From the NCBI RefSeq assembly GCF_017921975.2, contig NZ_JAGEMO020000021.1:62001-126000 (forward strand): 64,000 bases of DNA. The letters run 5' to 3'. This DNA comes from Hymenobacter terricola. GTDB lineage: Bacteria > Bacteroidota > Bacteroidia > Cytophagales > Hymenobacteraceae. A program made the position numbers and the translations under genes. Shown in pieces: positions 43,608 through 52,656 of the stretch. The notes beneath the pieces are model-generated. The model had not been told where the DNA came from and did no database searches. It saw nothing but the letters and a program-made list of their open reading frames with translations. Numbering within the stretch: position 1 is the stretch's first letter; every line of letters begins with the position of its first letter.

Positions 43608-44240
43608 ATGCCCGCCACCCTCCTCCGCATTCATCCCGAAAATCCGCCCCATAACCGCATTCAGCAAGCCGTTGAGGTATTGCGCAAGGGCGGCGTCATC
43701 ATCTATCCCACCGATACCGTCTACGGCATCGGCTGCGACGTGACCAACGCCAAGGCCGTGGACAAAGTGTGCCGCATCAAGAAGCTTTTTCCGGAAAAAG
43801 CCAATCTGAGCTTTATCTGCCACGACCTGTCGCACATTTCCGACTACGCCCACGGCATCACCACGGCCACCTACAAAGTCATCAAAAAAGCCCTGCCCGG
43901 CCCGTTCACCTTCATTTTTGAAGCCAGTGCCAACGCTCCCCGCTTCGGCGGCACCAAGCGCAAAACGGTCGGCATCCGGGTGCCCGACAACCAGATTATT
44001 CTGCAGCTGGTGAAAGAGCTGGGCAATCCCATCGTGAGCACCTCGGTGCGCGAAGACGAAAACACGCTGGACGAATACGTAACCGACCCCGACCTGATTT
44101 TTGAGAAATACCGCCTGCTGGTGGACCTCGTTATCGACGGCGGCTTCGGCGGCAACGTCCCCAGCACCATTATTGACTGCACCAACGACGACTTCGAACT
44201 CATTCGCCAGGGCGCGGGCGACATCGAGCAGTATTTGTAG
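43608..44240 (+). CDS. YrdC/Sua5 domain protein (threonylcarbamoyl-AMP synthase family, YciO-like)
   Basis: The 210-residue protein is a single YrdC domain: KGGVIIYPTDTVYGIGCDVTN (about 27-47), CRIKKLFPEKANLSFICHD, GPFTFIFEAS and VGIRVPDNQIILQLV. Family members make threonylcarbamoyl-AMP for the t6A tRNA modification. The length and the lack of a Sua5 C-terminal domain are closer to YciO, whose role is less clear, so I give no symbol. The ATG at 43608 fits better than a start 21 codons earlier. It is divergent from mltG. Confidence 0.9.
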   Translation: MPATLLRIHPENPPHNRIQQAVEVLRKGGVIIYPTDTVYGIGCDVTNAKAVDKVCRIKKLFPEKANLSFICHDLSHISDYAHGITTATYKVIKKALPGPFTFIFEASANAPRFGGTKRKTVGIRVPDNQIILQLVKELGNPIVSTSVREDENTLDEYVTDPDLIFEKYRLLVDLVIDGGFGGNVPSTIIDCTNDDFELIRQGAGDIEQYL

Positions 44241-44269
44241 AATCAGCGTTTGACGTATCCGTAAAGAGT

Positions 44270-44376
44270 GTCATGCTCATCCGGCGTCCGCTTGTTGAAG
44301 CATCTCTACCGCGTAAGTAATTGATTTACTAATACGGTAAAGATGCTTCGACAAGCGGACGCCGGATGAGCATGAC
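44270..44376. repeat. 42-bp inverted repeat of the GTCATGC...GCATGAC family
   Basis: Arms 44270-44311 and 44335-44376 pair with two mismatches around a 23-base loop. The arm reads GTCATGCTCATCCGGCGTCC and continues with GAAGCATCT. The outer GTCATGC and the inner GAAGCATCT are shared with the element at 15253. It separates two convergent genes and could terminate both. Confidence 0.85.
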
Positions 44377-44388
44377 GTTCTTTTTGCT

Positions 44389-45303
44389 TTAACTCCGCTT
44401 GTGCTTCCAGCGCCGGTGCGTCCACAAATACTGCTCGGGCGAGGCGCGCATGTCTTTTTCCAGCTGCCGGGCAAAGGCTTCGGTGACTAGAAATGTGCCG
44501 GCCAGCGCGGCTGCGGCGGCCCGGCCATCGGGTAGTTCCGTGAAAGTAACTTCGTAGTAACCGCGCCGCACCCGGCGAATGCCCACGTACAGCACCGCGC
44601 AGTCGAGTTGCGCGGCCAGCCGGTCGGCGCTGGTGTAAAAGCTGGTGTCCTGGTTCAGGAAAGTGGTCCAGTAGGGCCGGTCTTCGGGGCCGGCGGCCTG
44701 GTCGGTGAGCAGGCTAAGAGTGCGGCCTACGCCTTTGTGCGCCACCAGGTAGCGCAGCGTCGAGAGCATGGGCACCGCATCGGCCCCCAGCCGGGTGCGC
44801 AGCCGCCGCATAAAGCTTTCAAAAAACGGGTTGTTCAGCGGCTTGTATACGCCCGCCGCCCGGCCCGGAAATTCCAGCGCCGCGCCGCTCAGAATCCACT
44901 CCCAGTTGCCCATATGCGAGCCCAGCGAGAGCACCAGCCGCTTTTCCGCAAACGGCCGCGTCATCAGCTCCGGATTGGTGAAGCGCATGCGTTGCGCCAG
45001 CTCACCAGGGCTGATAACTGCCAGCTTCAGAATCTCGACCACCACCTGCGCAAAGTGCCGGTAGAAGGCCTTGCCCGTGCGCTCAATTTCGGCGGGAGAT
45101 TTCTCGGGAAAAGAATTGCGCAGGTTTTCCGTCACCACCCGCCAGCGGTAGCGCACCACGTAGGCCAGCAGAAAATAGATACCCTCGGCCATGATATACA
45201 ACACCGGCAGTGGCAGGTGCGCCAGGCCCAGCAGCAACCACTGCAATGGCTCAAAATACCAGGCGTAGGGCCGCAGAGCCGCGCCTTTGGTGCCCCTGCT
45301 CAT
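44389..45303 (-). CDS. Lysophospholipid acyltransferase family protein (LpxL/HtrB-like)
   Basis: The 304-residue protein adds acyl chains to lipid A or a related lipid. It has an N-terminal hydrophobic anchor (LLLGLAHLPLPVLYIMAEGIYFLLAYVV) and the HxxxxE catalytic motif in SHMGNWEW (His at about 129). A DRPYWTTFLNQDTSFYTSADRLAA segment and the C-terminal PEQYLWTHRRWK are typical of LpxL-type enzymes. Its ATG overlaps the stop of the upstream gene in ATGA, so translation is coupled. Confidence 0.92.
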   Translation of the reverse strand: MSRGTKGAALRPYAWYFEPLQWLLLGLAHLPLPVLYIMAEGIYFLLAYVVRYRWRVVTENLRNSFPEKSPAEIERTGKAFYRHFAQVVVEILKLAVISPGELAQRMRFTNPELMTRPFAEKRLVLSLGSHMGNWEWILSGAALEFPGRAAGVYKPLNNPFFESFMRRLRTRLGADAVPMLSTLRYLVAHKGVGRTLSLLTDQAAGPEDRPYWTTFLNQDTSFYTSADRLAAQLDCAVLYVGIRRVRRGYYEVTFTELPDGRAAAAALAGTFLVTEAFARQLEKDMRASPEQYLWTHRRWKHKRS

Positions 45304-46169
45304 CGGGGCACGGCCGCCCCGGCCGGCGCAAACTCGGCCGAGTGGCGCTCGCCGATGGCGCGGTGGCCAGCCAGCAGCTTTTTGTTATCCGGCCCGCCAT
45401 ACACTTCCACAAACAGCGTGAACGGCCCGTCGGGCAGTGGCCCCAGCGGCAGTTGCCCCACCACGGTGGTAGGCCGCCCGCTCTGGGGCGTGAGGGTGCC
45501 ATCGGCGTCGGCGGCCGAGCCGTCGGGTGTGGTGAGGTGGTAGTGCACGCGCAGGTCCTGGCCCATGGGCGCATTGTGCAATTCGGTGTAGAAGAAGATG
45601 TTATCAGCTCCCCGGCCATAATTACCGCCCGGCGCCCGGGTCAGACGGTAGCCGCCACGGGCAAAATTATCGTCGCCCCCGCTGCGGGCGGCGGGCCGCG
45701 ACAGCAGTACCACATCGGTCAGAAACGGGCCTACGGGCGTTTCCAATACCAACGGTTTTTCCACGGTGGTTTCGCCGTTGGTGCTGCGATATTGGTCGCG
45801 CACGGTGCCGCGCAGGGTGTATTTGCCATCGGGCAGCAAAATTCTTTTCAGAAAGCTCTGCGGGTTTTTGATGGCGATGGTGGTGTCATTCAGCACCGGC
45901 GGCTTCAGAGTAACTACTTCGTGGTAAGCCGGGGAGCCATCGGCTTTCAGAATATCCAGCGTGACGGTAGCCGCCGATTGAAACGATTTCGGAGCCCGTT
46001 GCCGGTAGGTGAGCGACTGGGTGGGCACCGTGACGTAAATTTCTACTTCAGCGCCTTTTTCCACCTTATTAAGGTTGCGGAAACGGGCGATGTCAAGAAA
46101 AATCTGGGGCGGGCCGGCCTGAGCGGCGAAAGAAACGAGGGCAGCAACGAACAGGAAGAAGAAACGCAT
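45300..46169 (-). CDS. Hypothetical exported beta-rich protein
   Basis: The 289-residue protein has a signal peptide (MRFFFLFVAALVSFAAQA) and reads as beta-sandwich: FRNLNKVEKGAEVEIYVTVP, FLKRILLPDGKYTLRGTVRDQ, KPLVLETPVGPFLTDVVLLSRP. The first half resembles the N-terminal part of Bacteroidota GWxTD-type proteins, but I cannot see the defining motif. It overlaps the acyltransferase start by 4 bases and was probably kept with it as a two-gene operon, which hints at an envelope role. Confidence 0.72.
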   Translation of the reverse strand: MRFFFLFVAALVSFAAQAGPPQIFLDIARFRNLNKVEKGAEVEIYVTVPTQSLTYRQRAPKSFQSAATVTLDILKADGSPAYHEVVTLKPPVLNDTTIAIKNPQSFLKRILLPDGKYTLRGTVRDQYRSTNGETTVEKPLVLETPVGPFLTDVVLLSRPAARSGGDDNFARGGYRLTRAPGGNYGRGADNIFFYTELHNAPMGQDLRVHYHLTTPDGSAADADGTLTPQSGRPTTVVGQLPLGPLPDGPFTLFVEVYGGPDNKKLLAGHRAIGERHSAEFAPAGAAVPR

Positions 46170-46259
46170 GGAACAAAAGTAATGAGGATGACACGGGCCT
46201 GACTAAAACCCCGTCCTTTACGCAATAATCCGTGAAATCAGTAAAATCTGCCTAAATCT

Positions 46260-46943
46260 GTGATACTGCTAACTGAACTGCATTACCAGCCGCCGGCCGC
46301 CCTCTTCGCCGAGCTGCTCCGGGCCGACGGCATTCTGCTCGAAGCCCACGAGCACTACCGCAAGCAGACCTATCGCAACCGCTGCCTCATTCGCACCGCC
46401 CAGGGCGTGCAGCCCCTCACCGTGCCGGTTATCGACGGCAACCGGGCCGAAAAAGTGAGCATTTCGGCCATTGAAATCGACTACCGCCAGAACTGGATTC
46501 ACCGGCATTGGCGCACCCTGCAAACTGCATACGGCAATAGTCCGTATTTTGAGTACTATGCCGACTACCTGCACGATATTTACGTACGTAAACCGGTACT
46601 GCTTTTCGACTTAAATCAGCAGTTTTTGCGTTTATTGCTGAAGTGTTTCCGGCTCACCCTGCCGGTGCACCTCACCACCGGATACCAGGCGCACTACCCC
46701 GCGCAACCTTCTTTCGTAAATTCAGGTCTTCCTACTACTGCTTCCAACGCGCCATTTATCAGTGACCGACGCGACTGGTTGACACCCAAAACCAACTCAA
46801 AAACGCCCGAACCTGACAGTCCGGCAGCCTCCTCTCTGGTGCGGCCGTACCCGCAGGTGTTTGGCCCAGGTTTTGAGCCGGGGCTGAGTGTGCTGGACTT
46901 ATTGTTTTCGCAAGGGCCAGCGGCCGGCGCTTATTTGCAGTAA
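46260..46943 (+). CDS. WbqC family protein
   Basis: The 227-residue protein shows the WbqC pattern: LLTELHYQPPAALFAELL at the start, HEHYRKQTYRNRCLIRTAQG, VSISAIEIDYRQNWIHRHWRTLQTAYGNSPYFEYYAD, and a C-terminal LSVLDLLFSQGP. WbqC proteins lie near polysaccharide genes, but their reaction is not firmly known. The start is a GTG at 46260, as no upstream ATG is in frame. A low-complexity Ser/Thr/Pro segment at about 150-195 is unusual. Confidence 0.88.
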   Translation: MILLTELHYQPPAALFAELLRADGILLEAHEHYRKQTYRNRCLIRTAQGVQPLTVPVIDGNRAEKVSISAIEIDYRQNWIHRHWRTLQTAYGNSPYFEYYADYLHDIYVRKPVLLFDLNQQFLRLLLKCFRLTLPVHLTTGYQAHYPAQPSFVNSGLPTTASNAPFISDRRDWLTPKTNSKTPEPDSPAASSLVRPYPQVFGPGFEPGLSVLDLLFSQGPAAGAYLQ

Positions 46944-47104
46944 CCTGCAGATTTTCGCCGACGTTACGATATACTTGCTTGCGGGACTCTCCCGTCCCGA
47001 ACCTTCGCCCGAATCAGCTTGTTTTCAAGCTACATCGGCCCAACCCGTTATTCGTGTATTTGCCCGACGCGGGGCTTATTTGATTTTTCACTACGTTTAT
47101 TGGC

Positions 47105-49714
47105 ATGGAAGCTAAATTCTCAAACCGCGTCAAAGAGGTTATTTCCCTCAGTCGGGAAGAGGCCATCCGTCTCGGCCACGACTATATCGGGACCGAGCAC
47201 CTGCTGCTCGGCATGATTCGCGAGGCGGAAGGCACCGCCCTCGGCCTGCTGCGCAAGCTGGGCGTGTCCATCGATGAGCTCAAGTTCTCGCTGGAGCAGG
47301 CCACCCGCAACACCGCCACGCAGGGCACCAGCATCACAGGCTCGATTCCGCTCACCAAGCAGACCGAGAAGGTGTTGAAAATAACCTATTTGGAGGCCAA
47401 AATCTTCAAGTCCGAAATCATCGGCACCGAACACCTGCTGTTGTCCATCCTGCGGGACGAGGACAACATTTCTTCCCAAATTCTCAGCAAATTCAACGTG
47501 AACTACGAAACTGTGCGCGACTCGCTGGATTACCACGGCAACGCCTCGCCGAGCCCCAAAGCCGGCCCTGATACCGACGACGACGACAACGACAAACTCT
47601 TTGGCTCGTCGGGTCCCGGCGGGCGTGGCAGTTCCGGCACCGGTGCCGGCGCCAAGAAGCCCGGCGAAAAATCGCGCACCCCGGTGCTCGACAACTTCGG
47701 CCGCGACCTCACCAAGCTGGCCGAGGACGACAAGCTCGACCCCATCGTGGGCCGCGAGAAAGAAATTGAGCGCGTGGCCCAAATCCTGAGCCGCCGCAAA
47801 AAAAACAACCCCATCCTCATCGGCGAGCCCGGCGTGGGCAAAACGGCCATCGCCGAAGGCCTCGCCCTGCGCATCATCCAGAAAAAAGTAAGCCGCGTGC
47901 TTTTCAATAAGCGCGTCGTGACTCTCGACCTGGCTTCGCTGGTGGCTGGCACCAAATACCGCGGCCAGTTCGAAGAGCGCATGAAGGCCGTGATGAACGA
48001 GCTGGAAAAGTCGCCCGACGTGATTCTGTTCATTGACGAGCTGCACACCATTGTGGGTGCCGGCGGCGCATCGGGTTCGCTCGACGCTTCGAACATGTTC
48101 AAGCCGGCTTTGGCCCGCGGCGAGATTCAATGCATCGGTGCTACTACGCTGGATGAGTACCGCCAGTACATCGAGAAAGACGGCGCGTTGGCCCGTCGTT
48201 TCCAGATGGTGATGGTGGACCCCACCACGCCCGAAGAAACCATCGAAATCCTGCACAACATCAAGGACAAATATCAGGACCACCACCATGTGGTGTATAC
48301 TGACAAGGCCATTGAGCAGTGTGTGATGCTGAGCGACCGCTACATGAGCGACCGTTTCCTGCCCGACAAGGCCATTGACATTCTTGATGAGGCCGGTGCC
48401 CGCGTGCACATCAATAACATCGTGGTGCCCGAGGACATTCTCACGCTCGAAGAGCAGATTGAGAACATCAAAGGCGAGAAAAACCGCGTGGTGAAATCGC
48501 AGAAATACGAGGAAGCCGCTAAGCTCCGCGACACCGAGAAGAAGCTGCTTGACCAACTCGAAACCGCCAAAAAAGGCTGGGAAGAGGAGACCAAGAAGAA
48601 GCGCTACACGGTGAAAGAGGAAAACGTGGCCGAGGTTATTGCCATGATGACCGGCATCCCCGTTTCGCGCGTGGCCCAGAACGAAAGCCAGAAACTCCTC
48701 AACATGAACGAGGAGCTGCAAGGCAAGGTAATTGGCCAGGAAAAAGCCATTAAGCAGCTTGTGAAAGCCATTCAGCGCACCCGCGTTGGCTTGAAGGACC
48801 CCAAAAAGCCAATTGGCTCGTTCGTGTTCCTCGGCCCGACGGGCGTGGGCAAAACGGAGCTGGCCAAGGTACTGGCTACCTACCTGTTCGACAAGGAAGA
48901 TGCGCTGGTGCGGGTCGATATGTCGGAATACATGGAGAAATTCAGCGTGTCGCGCCTGGTGGGCGCGCCTCCCGGCTACGTGGGCTACGAAGAGGGCGGC
49001 CAGCTGACGGAGAAAATCCGCCGCAAGCCGTACTCGGTTATCCTGCTGGATGAGATTGAAAAAGCTCACCCGGATGTGTACAACCTGTTGCTGCAAGTGC
49101 TGGACGACGGTATTCTGACCGATGGCCTCGGCCGTAAGGTGGACTTCCGCAACACCATCATCATCATGACCTCGAACATCGGGGCGCGTGATTTGCAGGA
49201 CTTCGGCGCCGGCATTGGTTTTGGCACCAAGGCCCGCAATGAGAACATGGACGAGCTGACGAAGGGCACCATCACCAATGCCCTGAAGAAAACCTTCTCG
49301 CCCGAATTCCTCAACCGGTTGGATGACGTCATCGTCTTCAACTCGCTGGAGAAAAAGGACATCCACAAAATCATCGACATCAGCCTCAGCAAGCTCCTCT
49401 CGCGGGTGCAGGCCTTGGGCTACCGTGTCGAGCTGACCGAAAAGGCCAAGGATTTTGTGGCGGACAAAGGCTATGACCCGAAATACGGTGCCCGGCCCTT
49501 GAACCGCGCTATCCAGAAGTACATCGAAGACCCGATTGCGGAGGAAATTCTCAAAGCTCAGGTGGTGCATGGCGATGTCATCACGGCCGACTACACGGAA
49601 GGCGCTGAAGAACTGACTTTTGCCGTGACGAAAAGCGGCGAAGCCCAGAACCTTGCCAGCGACGAGCGCCCGGCCGAAACGCCGGAAACGCCCGACGCGG
49701 ATGCGAAGAAGTAA
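47105..49714 (+). CDS. clpC: ATP-dependent Clp protease ATP-binding subunit ClpC
   Basis: The 869-residue Hsp100 unfoldase feeds substrates to ClpP and refolds aggregates. Domains in order: a double Clp N repeat (1-145), a Gly/Ser-rich linker (about 155-195), AAA+ domain 1 with Walker A GEPGVGKT at 240-247, a UVR-like middle region ([19 protein letters not shown]), AAA+ domain 2 with GPTGVGKT at 577-584, and an acidic tail. The UVR-like motif separates ClpC from ClpA and ClpB. A strong terminator follows, so the gene stands alone. Confidence 0.96.
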   Translation: MEAKFSNRVKEVISLSREEAIRLGHDYIGTEHLLLGMIREAEGTALGLLRKLGVSIDELKFSLEQATRNTATQGTSITGSIPLTKQTEKVLKITYLEAKIFKSEIIGTEHLLLSILRDEDNISSQILSKFNVNYETVRDSLDYHGNASPSPKAGPDTDDDDNDKLFGSSGPGGRGSSGTGAGAKKPGEKSRTPVLDNFGRDLTKLAEDDKLDPIVGREKEIERVAQILSRRKKNNPILIGEPGVGKTAIAEGLALRIIQKKVSRVLFNKRVVTLDLASLVAGTKYRGQFEERMKAVMNELEKSPDVILFIDELHTIVGAGGASGSLDASNMFKPALARGEIQCIGATTLDEYRQYIEKDGALARRFQMVMVDPTTPEETIEILHNIKDKYQDHHHVVYTDKAIEQCVMLSDRYMSDRFLPDKAIDILDEAGARVHINNIVVPEDILTLEEQIENIKGEKNRVVKSQKYEEAAKLRDTEKKLLDQLETAKKGWEEETKKKRYTVKEENVAEVIAMMTGIPVSRVAQNESQKLLNMNEELQGKVIGQEKAIKQLVKAIQRTRVGLKDPKKPIGSFVFLGPTGVGKTELAKVLATYLFDKEDALVRVDMSEYMEKFSVSRLVGAPPGYVGYEEGGQLTEKIRRKPYSVILLDEIEKAHPDVYNLLLQVLDDGILTDGLGRKVDFRNTIIIMTSNIGARDLQDFGAGIGFGTKARNENMDELTKGTITNALKKTFSPEFLNRLDDVIVFNSLEKKDIHKIIDISLSKLLSRVQALGYRVELTEKAKDFVADKGYDPKYGARPLNRAIQKYIEDPIAEEILKAQVVHGDVITADYTEGAEELTFAVTKSGEAQNLASDERPAETPETPDADAKK

Positions 49715-49728
49715 TTCGTAAGTATTGT

Positions 49729-49776
49729 AAAATAAGAACGGCTGGTTTCCTTGCGGAAGCCGGCCGTTCTTATTTT
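49729..49776 (+). terminator. Rho-independent terminator of clpC
   Basis: Arms 49729-49750 and 49755-49776 form a 22-bp stem with two G-U/mismatch positions and a TTGC loop, closing in AAAA/TTTT. It starts 15 bases after the clpC stop and could work for both strands. Confidence 0.85.
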
Positions 49777-49812
49777 GTATCGGGCTTACTTTCCGTTGCT
49801 TCAAGTTTATTC

Positions 49813-50210
49813 ATGCGCAGAATCTTCTTCATTTTTAATTTGCTCAGCCTGCTCATAGTATGCTTAATTTCAGGCAAGGCGCTGGCGCAGGAACATGTAC
49901 CGCCGCGCCCCAAAATACTTTCAACAGAAACCGGCAAGGGTATAGTTATACTGCCAGGAAGGGGCTCAAAGATTCTAATGGCGTAACGTGCTATATCAGT
50001 GGCGACAAGCGGTGCGTCGAGGCCTACCGAGGCCACAAATTGCTATGGCGAACCAATGCCGTAGTTCCTTGCGGGGATACCCTGGTTGGAGCGAAGGAAA
50101 TACGATACATCAAAGCCGATGCGGCCATGGTGTATGTTGTGGTTGGGAAGCACTCCTTCGTTGAAATCAACAAAGCGTCGGGAGCCGCTTCCTGTTGGGG
50201 GGCCGATTAG
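49813..50210 (+). pseudogene. Small exported protein with a frame break
   Basis: From the ATG at 49813 a clear signal peptide is read (FFIFNLLSLLIVCLISGKALAQ), then HVPPRPKILSTETGKGIVILPGR, but the frame stops at 49986. The coding sense continues in another frame as LKDSNGVTCYISGDKRCVEA, ending with ASGAASCWGAD at 50210. Adding one G to the GGGG run near 49963 would join them as ILPGRGLKDSNG. The whole would be about 132 residues with a few Cys. Function is unknown. It may be intact in the cell if the missing G is a sequence error. Confidence 0.65.
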
Positions 50211-50379
50211 AGAAGGCCCTGCCTTTACTTATCACCGGTTATCAGCACCTAACGGACGTCCGGCTTGCCGGGCTTCCATCCTTCCGACGCACACGTTGGA
50301 ACCGTTTTTTTAGGTGTTCCCGCATTACCTTGGCCCTTGATTTTGACGATTATTCCTAAAGTGTAAGCACTCTTTACCT

Positions 50380-52524
50380 ATGAATTTCCTGCAGAGAGCG
50401 GCCTTGGCCGGTGCTGGCGCAGCCCTTTCCAGCGGCGCCATGGCGCAGTCGGCCCCGGTGGCGCCCATCAAGCCCAAGGCATTTACCAATTTTGGCATTA
50501 CCCGCACCGACAATTATTACTGGCTAAACAAGCCCACCGACCCGGCGGTGCTCAGCTACCTCAACGCCGAAAACGAGTATTACGACAAGCAGATGGCGGG
50601 CGCGCAGGCCAACCAAAAGAAGCTGTTTGGTGAGATTAAAGGCCGCATCAAACAGGACGACGCTTCGGAACCTTACCGCGACAACGGCTACTACTACTAT
50701 TCGCGCTTCGAGTTTGGGTCGGAATACCCCATTTATTGCCGCAAGAAAGGCAGCTCCATTGCCACGGAGGAAGTAATGCTTGATGCCAATGAAATGGGGG
50801 CCGGCAAGCCTTATTTCCAGATTGCCGATTGGGCGGTGAGTGACAACAACCAACTGCTGGCTTTTTCCGTCGATACCGTGAGCCGGCGCCTGTTTACCAT
50901 TCGCTTCAAAAACCTGGCAACGGGCAAGCTCTATTCGGAGCGCATTGCCAACACGGGCGGCGAAGTGGTGTGGGCCGCTGACAATAAGACGGTTTTCTAC
51001 ACCCGGAAGGACGTGACGACCTTGCTGCCTTTCCAGGTGTACCGGCACACGCTGGGCACCGACCCCAAGGGCGACGCGCTGGTGTATGAGGAGCGGGACA
51101 ACACCTTTAATGTGCACGTCAACCGCTCGAAATCGAAGAAATACATTGGCATTGAGCTCGTCAGCTCCTTGTCTTCCGAATACCGTTACCTTGACGCGGG
51201 TGCGCCCGGCATGCAGCCCAAAGTATTTGTGCACCGCGAGAAAGACCATTTGTACCAAGTGGAGCACATGGGCGATAAATTCTACATCCGCACCAACTGG
51301 CAGGCCCCCAACTACCGCCTGATGAGCACGCCCGTGGCTACCACGGCCAAAGCCACCTGGGCCGATGCCCTGACCCGCCACCCGGAAATCTTCCTCGATA
51401 ACTTCGAGCTGTTCAACAATTATATTGTGTTGAACGAGCGCAAGGGCGGTCTGCGCCAACTTCGCGTGGTGAGCCTGAAGGACAAGCAGGAGCATTACCT
51501 GCAATTCGACGAATCGGCTTACACGGCCACCATTGGCATCAACCCGGAACTGGATACGCCCCTGTTGCGCTACAATTACACGTCGCTGGCCACTCCACCT
51601 TCCATTTTTGAGTACGACATGAGCACGCGCACCAGCACGCTGCTCAAGGAACAGCCGGTGCAGGGCGGCTTTAATAAATATGACTACGTGACCGAGCGCG
51701 TGTTTGTAAAATCGCGTGACAACAAGTTCATCCCCATGTCCTTGGTGTACAAGAAAGGCACGAAGCTGGACGGTACGGCACCGCTGCTGCAGTATGCCTA
51801 CGGCTCCTATGGCTTTTCGCAGGACCCCACCTTCAGCGCGGCGCGCCTGAGCTTGCTCAACCGGGGCTTTGTGTATGCGCTGTGCAACATTCGGGGCGGG
51901 CAGGAAATGGGCCGTCAATGGTTTGAAGATGGCCGCATGCTCCACAAAATCAACAGCTTTAACGACTTCATCGACTGCTCGGACTACCTCACCAAGCCGC
52001 ATGAGGCGCAAGTAGGCGCCACCAAAGTCAAGCAGCAATTCACGGCCCCCGACAAGCTTTTTGCGATGGGCGGCAGCGCCGGCGGCCTGCTCATGGGCGC
52101 GGTGCTGAACATGCGCCCCAGCCTCTACAAAGGCGTTATCGCCGCTGTGCCGTTTGTGGACGTGGTCACGACGATGTCGGACCCCAGCATCCCGCTCACC
52201 ACCAGCGAGTACGACCAGTGGGGCAACCCCGCCGAGGAGGAGTATTTCAAGTACATGCTCTCGTATTCGCCCTATGACAATGTAACCGCGCAGGCTTACC
52301 CCAACATTCTCGTAACCACCGGCCTGCACGACTCACAGGTGCAATACTACGAGCCGGCCAAGTGGGTGGCCAAGCTGCGCACCCTGAAAACCGACAAGAA
52401 CCTGCTGCTGCTGCACACCGACATGGCCGCCGGCCACAGCGGGGCCTCCGGCCGCTTCAAATCCATCGAGGATACGGCCCGGCAGTACGCTTTCATGATG
52501 ATGTTGCTGGGCAAAAACCTGTGA
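50380..52524 (+). CDS. S9 family peptidase, oligopeptidase B-like (exported)
   Basis: The 714-residue prolyl-oligopeptidase-clan enzyme has a signal-like N-terminus (RAALAGAGAALSSGAMAQ). A seven-bladed propeller (about 60-420) is followed by the alpha/beta-hydrolase domain. The catalytic triad is visible: Ser566 in GGSAGG, Asp651 in GLHDSQV and His686 in AAGHSG. It is likely to cut short peptides after basic residues in the periplasm. Oligopeptidase B in other bacteria is cytosolic, so export is notable. Confidence 0.93.
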   Translation: MNFLQRAALAGAGAALSSGAMAQSAPVAPIKPKAFTNFGITRTDNYYWLNKPTDPAVLSYLNAENEYYDKQMAGAQANQKKLFGEIKGRIKQDDASEPYRDNGYYYYSRFEFGSEYPIYCRKKGSSIATEEVMLDANEMGAGKPYFQIADWAVSDNNQLLAFSVDTVSRRLFTIRFKNLATGKLYSERIANTGGEVVWAADNKTVFYTRKDVTTLLPFQVYRHTLGTDPKGDALVYEERDNTFNVHVNRSKSKKYIGIELVSSLSSEYRYLDAGAPGMQPKVFVHREKDHLYQVEHMGDKFYIRTNWQAPNYRLMSTPVATTAKATWADALTRHPEIFLDNFELFNNYIVLNERKGGLRQLRVVSLKDKQEHYLQFDESAYTATIGINPELDTPLLRYNYTSLATPPSIFEYDMSTRTSTLLKEQPVQGGFNKYDYVTERVFVKSRDNKFIPMSLVYKKGTKLDGTAPLLQYAYGSYGFSQDPTFSAARLSLLNRGFVYALCNIRGGQEMGRQWFEDGRMLHKINSFNDFIDCSDYLTKPHEAQVGATKVKQQFTAPDKLFAMGGSAGGLLMGAVLNMRPSLYKGVIAAVPFVDVVTTMSDPSIPLTTSEYDQWGNPAEEEYFKYMLSYSPYDNVTAQAYPNILVTTGLHDSQVQYYEPAKWVAKLRTLKTDKNLLLLHTDMAAGHSGASGRFKSIEDTARQYAFMMMLLGKNL

Positions 52525-52656
52525 CGGGCATGGCCCTGTTTCGCTTGGGACTTCTCCTGGGGGCGCCCAACCAATCCGCGCCCGTAATCTACCGGTAACC
52601 TACCTTTGGCCTCCCATCTCCGCGCACCATTCCCACCCGCGCGCTTCCCCTGACTC

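Noticed and set aside
49729-49776. Large stem after clpC considered as a mobile palindromic repeat
   Set aside because: Its position just after the stop, short loop and A/T-rich closing bases fit an ordinary terminator, and it lacks the ends of either repeat family.
47120-49804. 894-codon minus-strand open frame opposite clpC
   Set aside because: It mirrors clpC; the plus-strand protein is unmistakably ClpC, and the antisense product has no recognizable domain.
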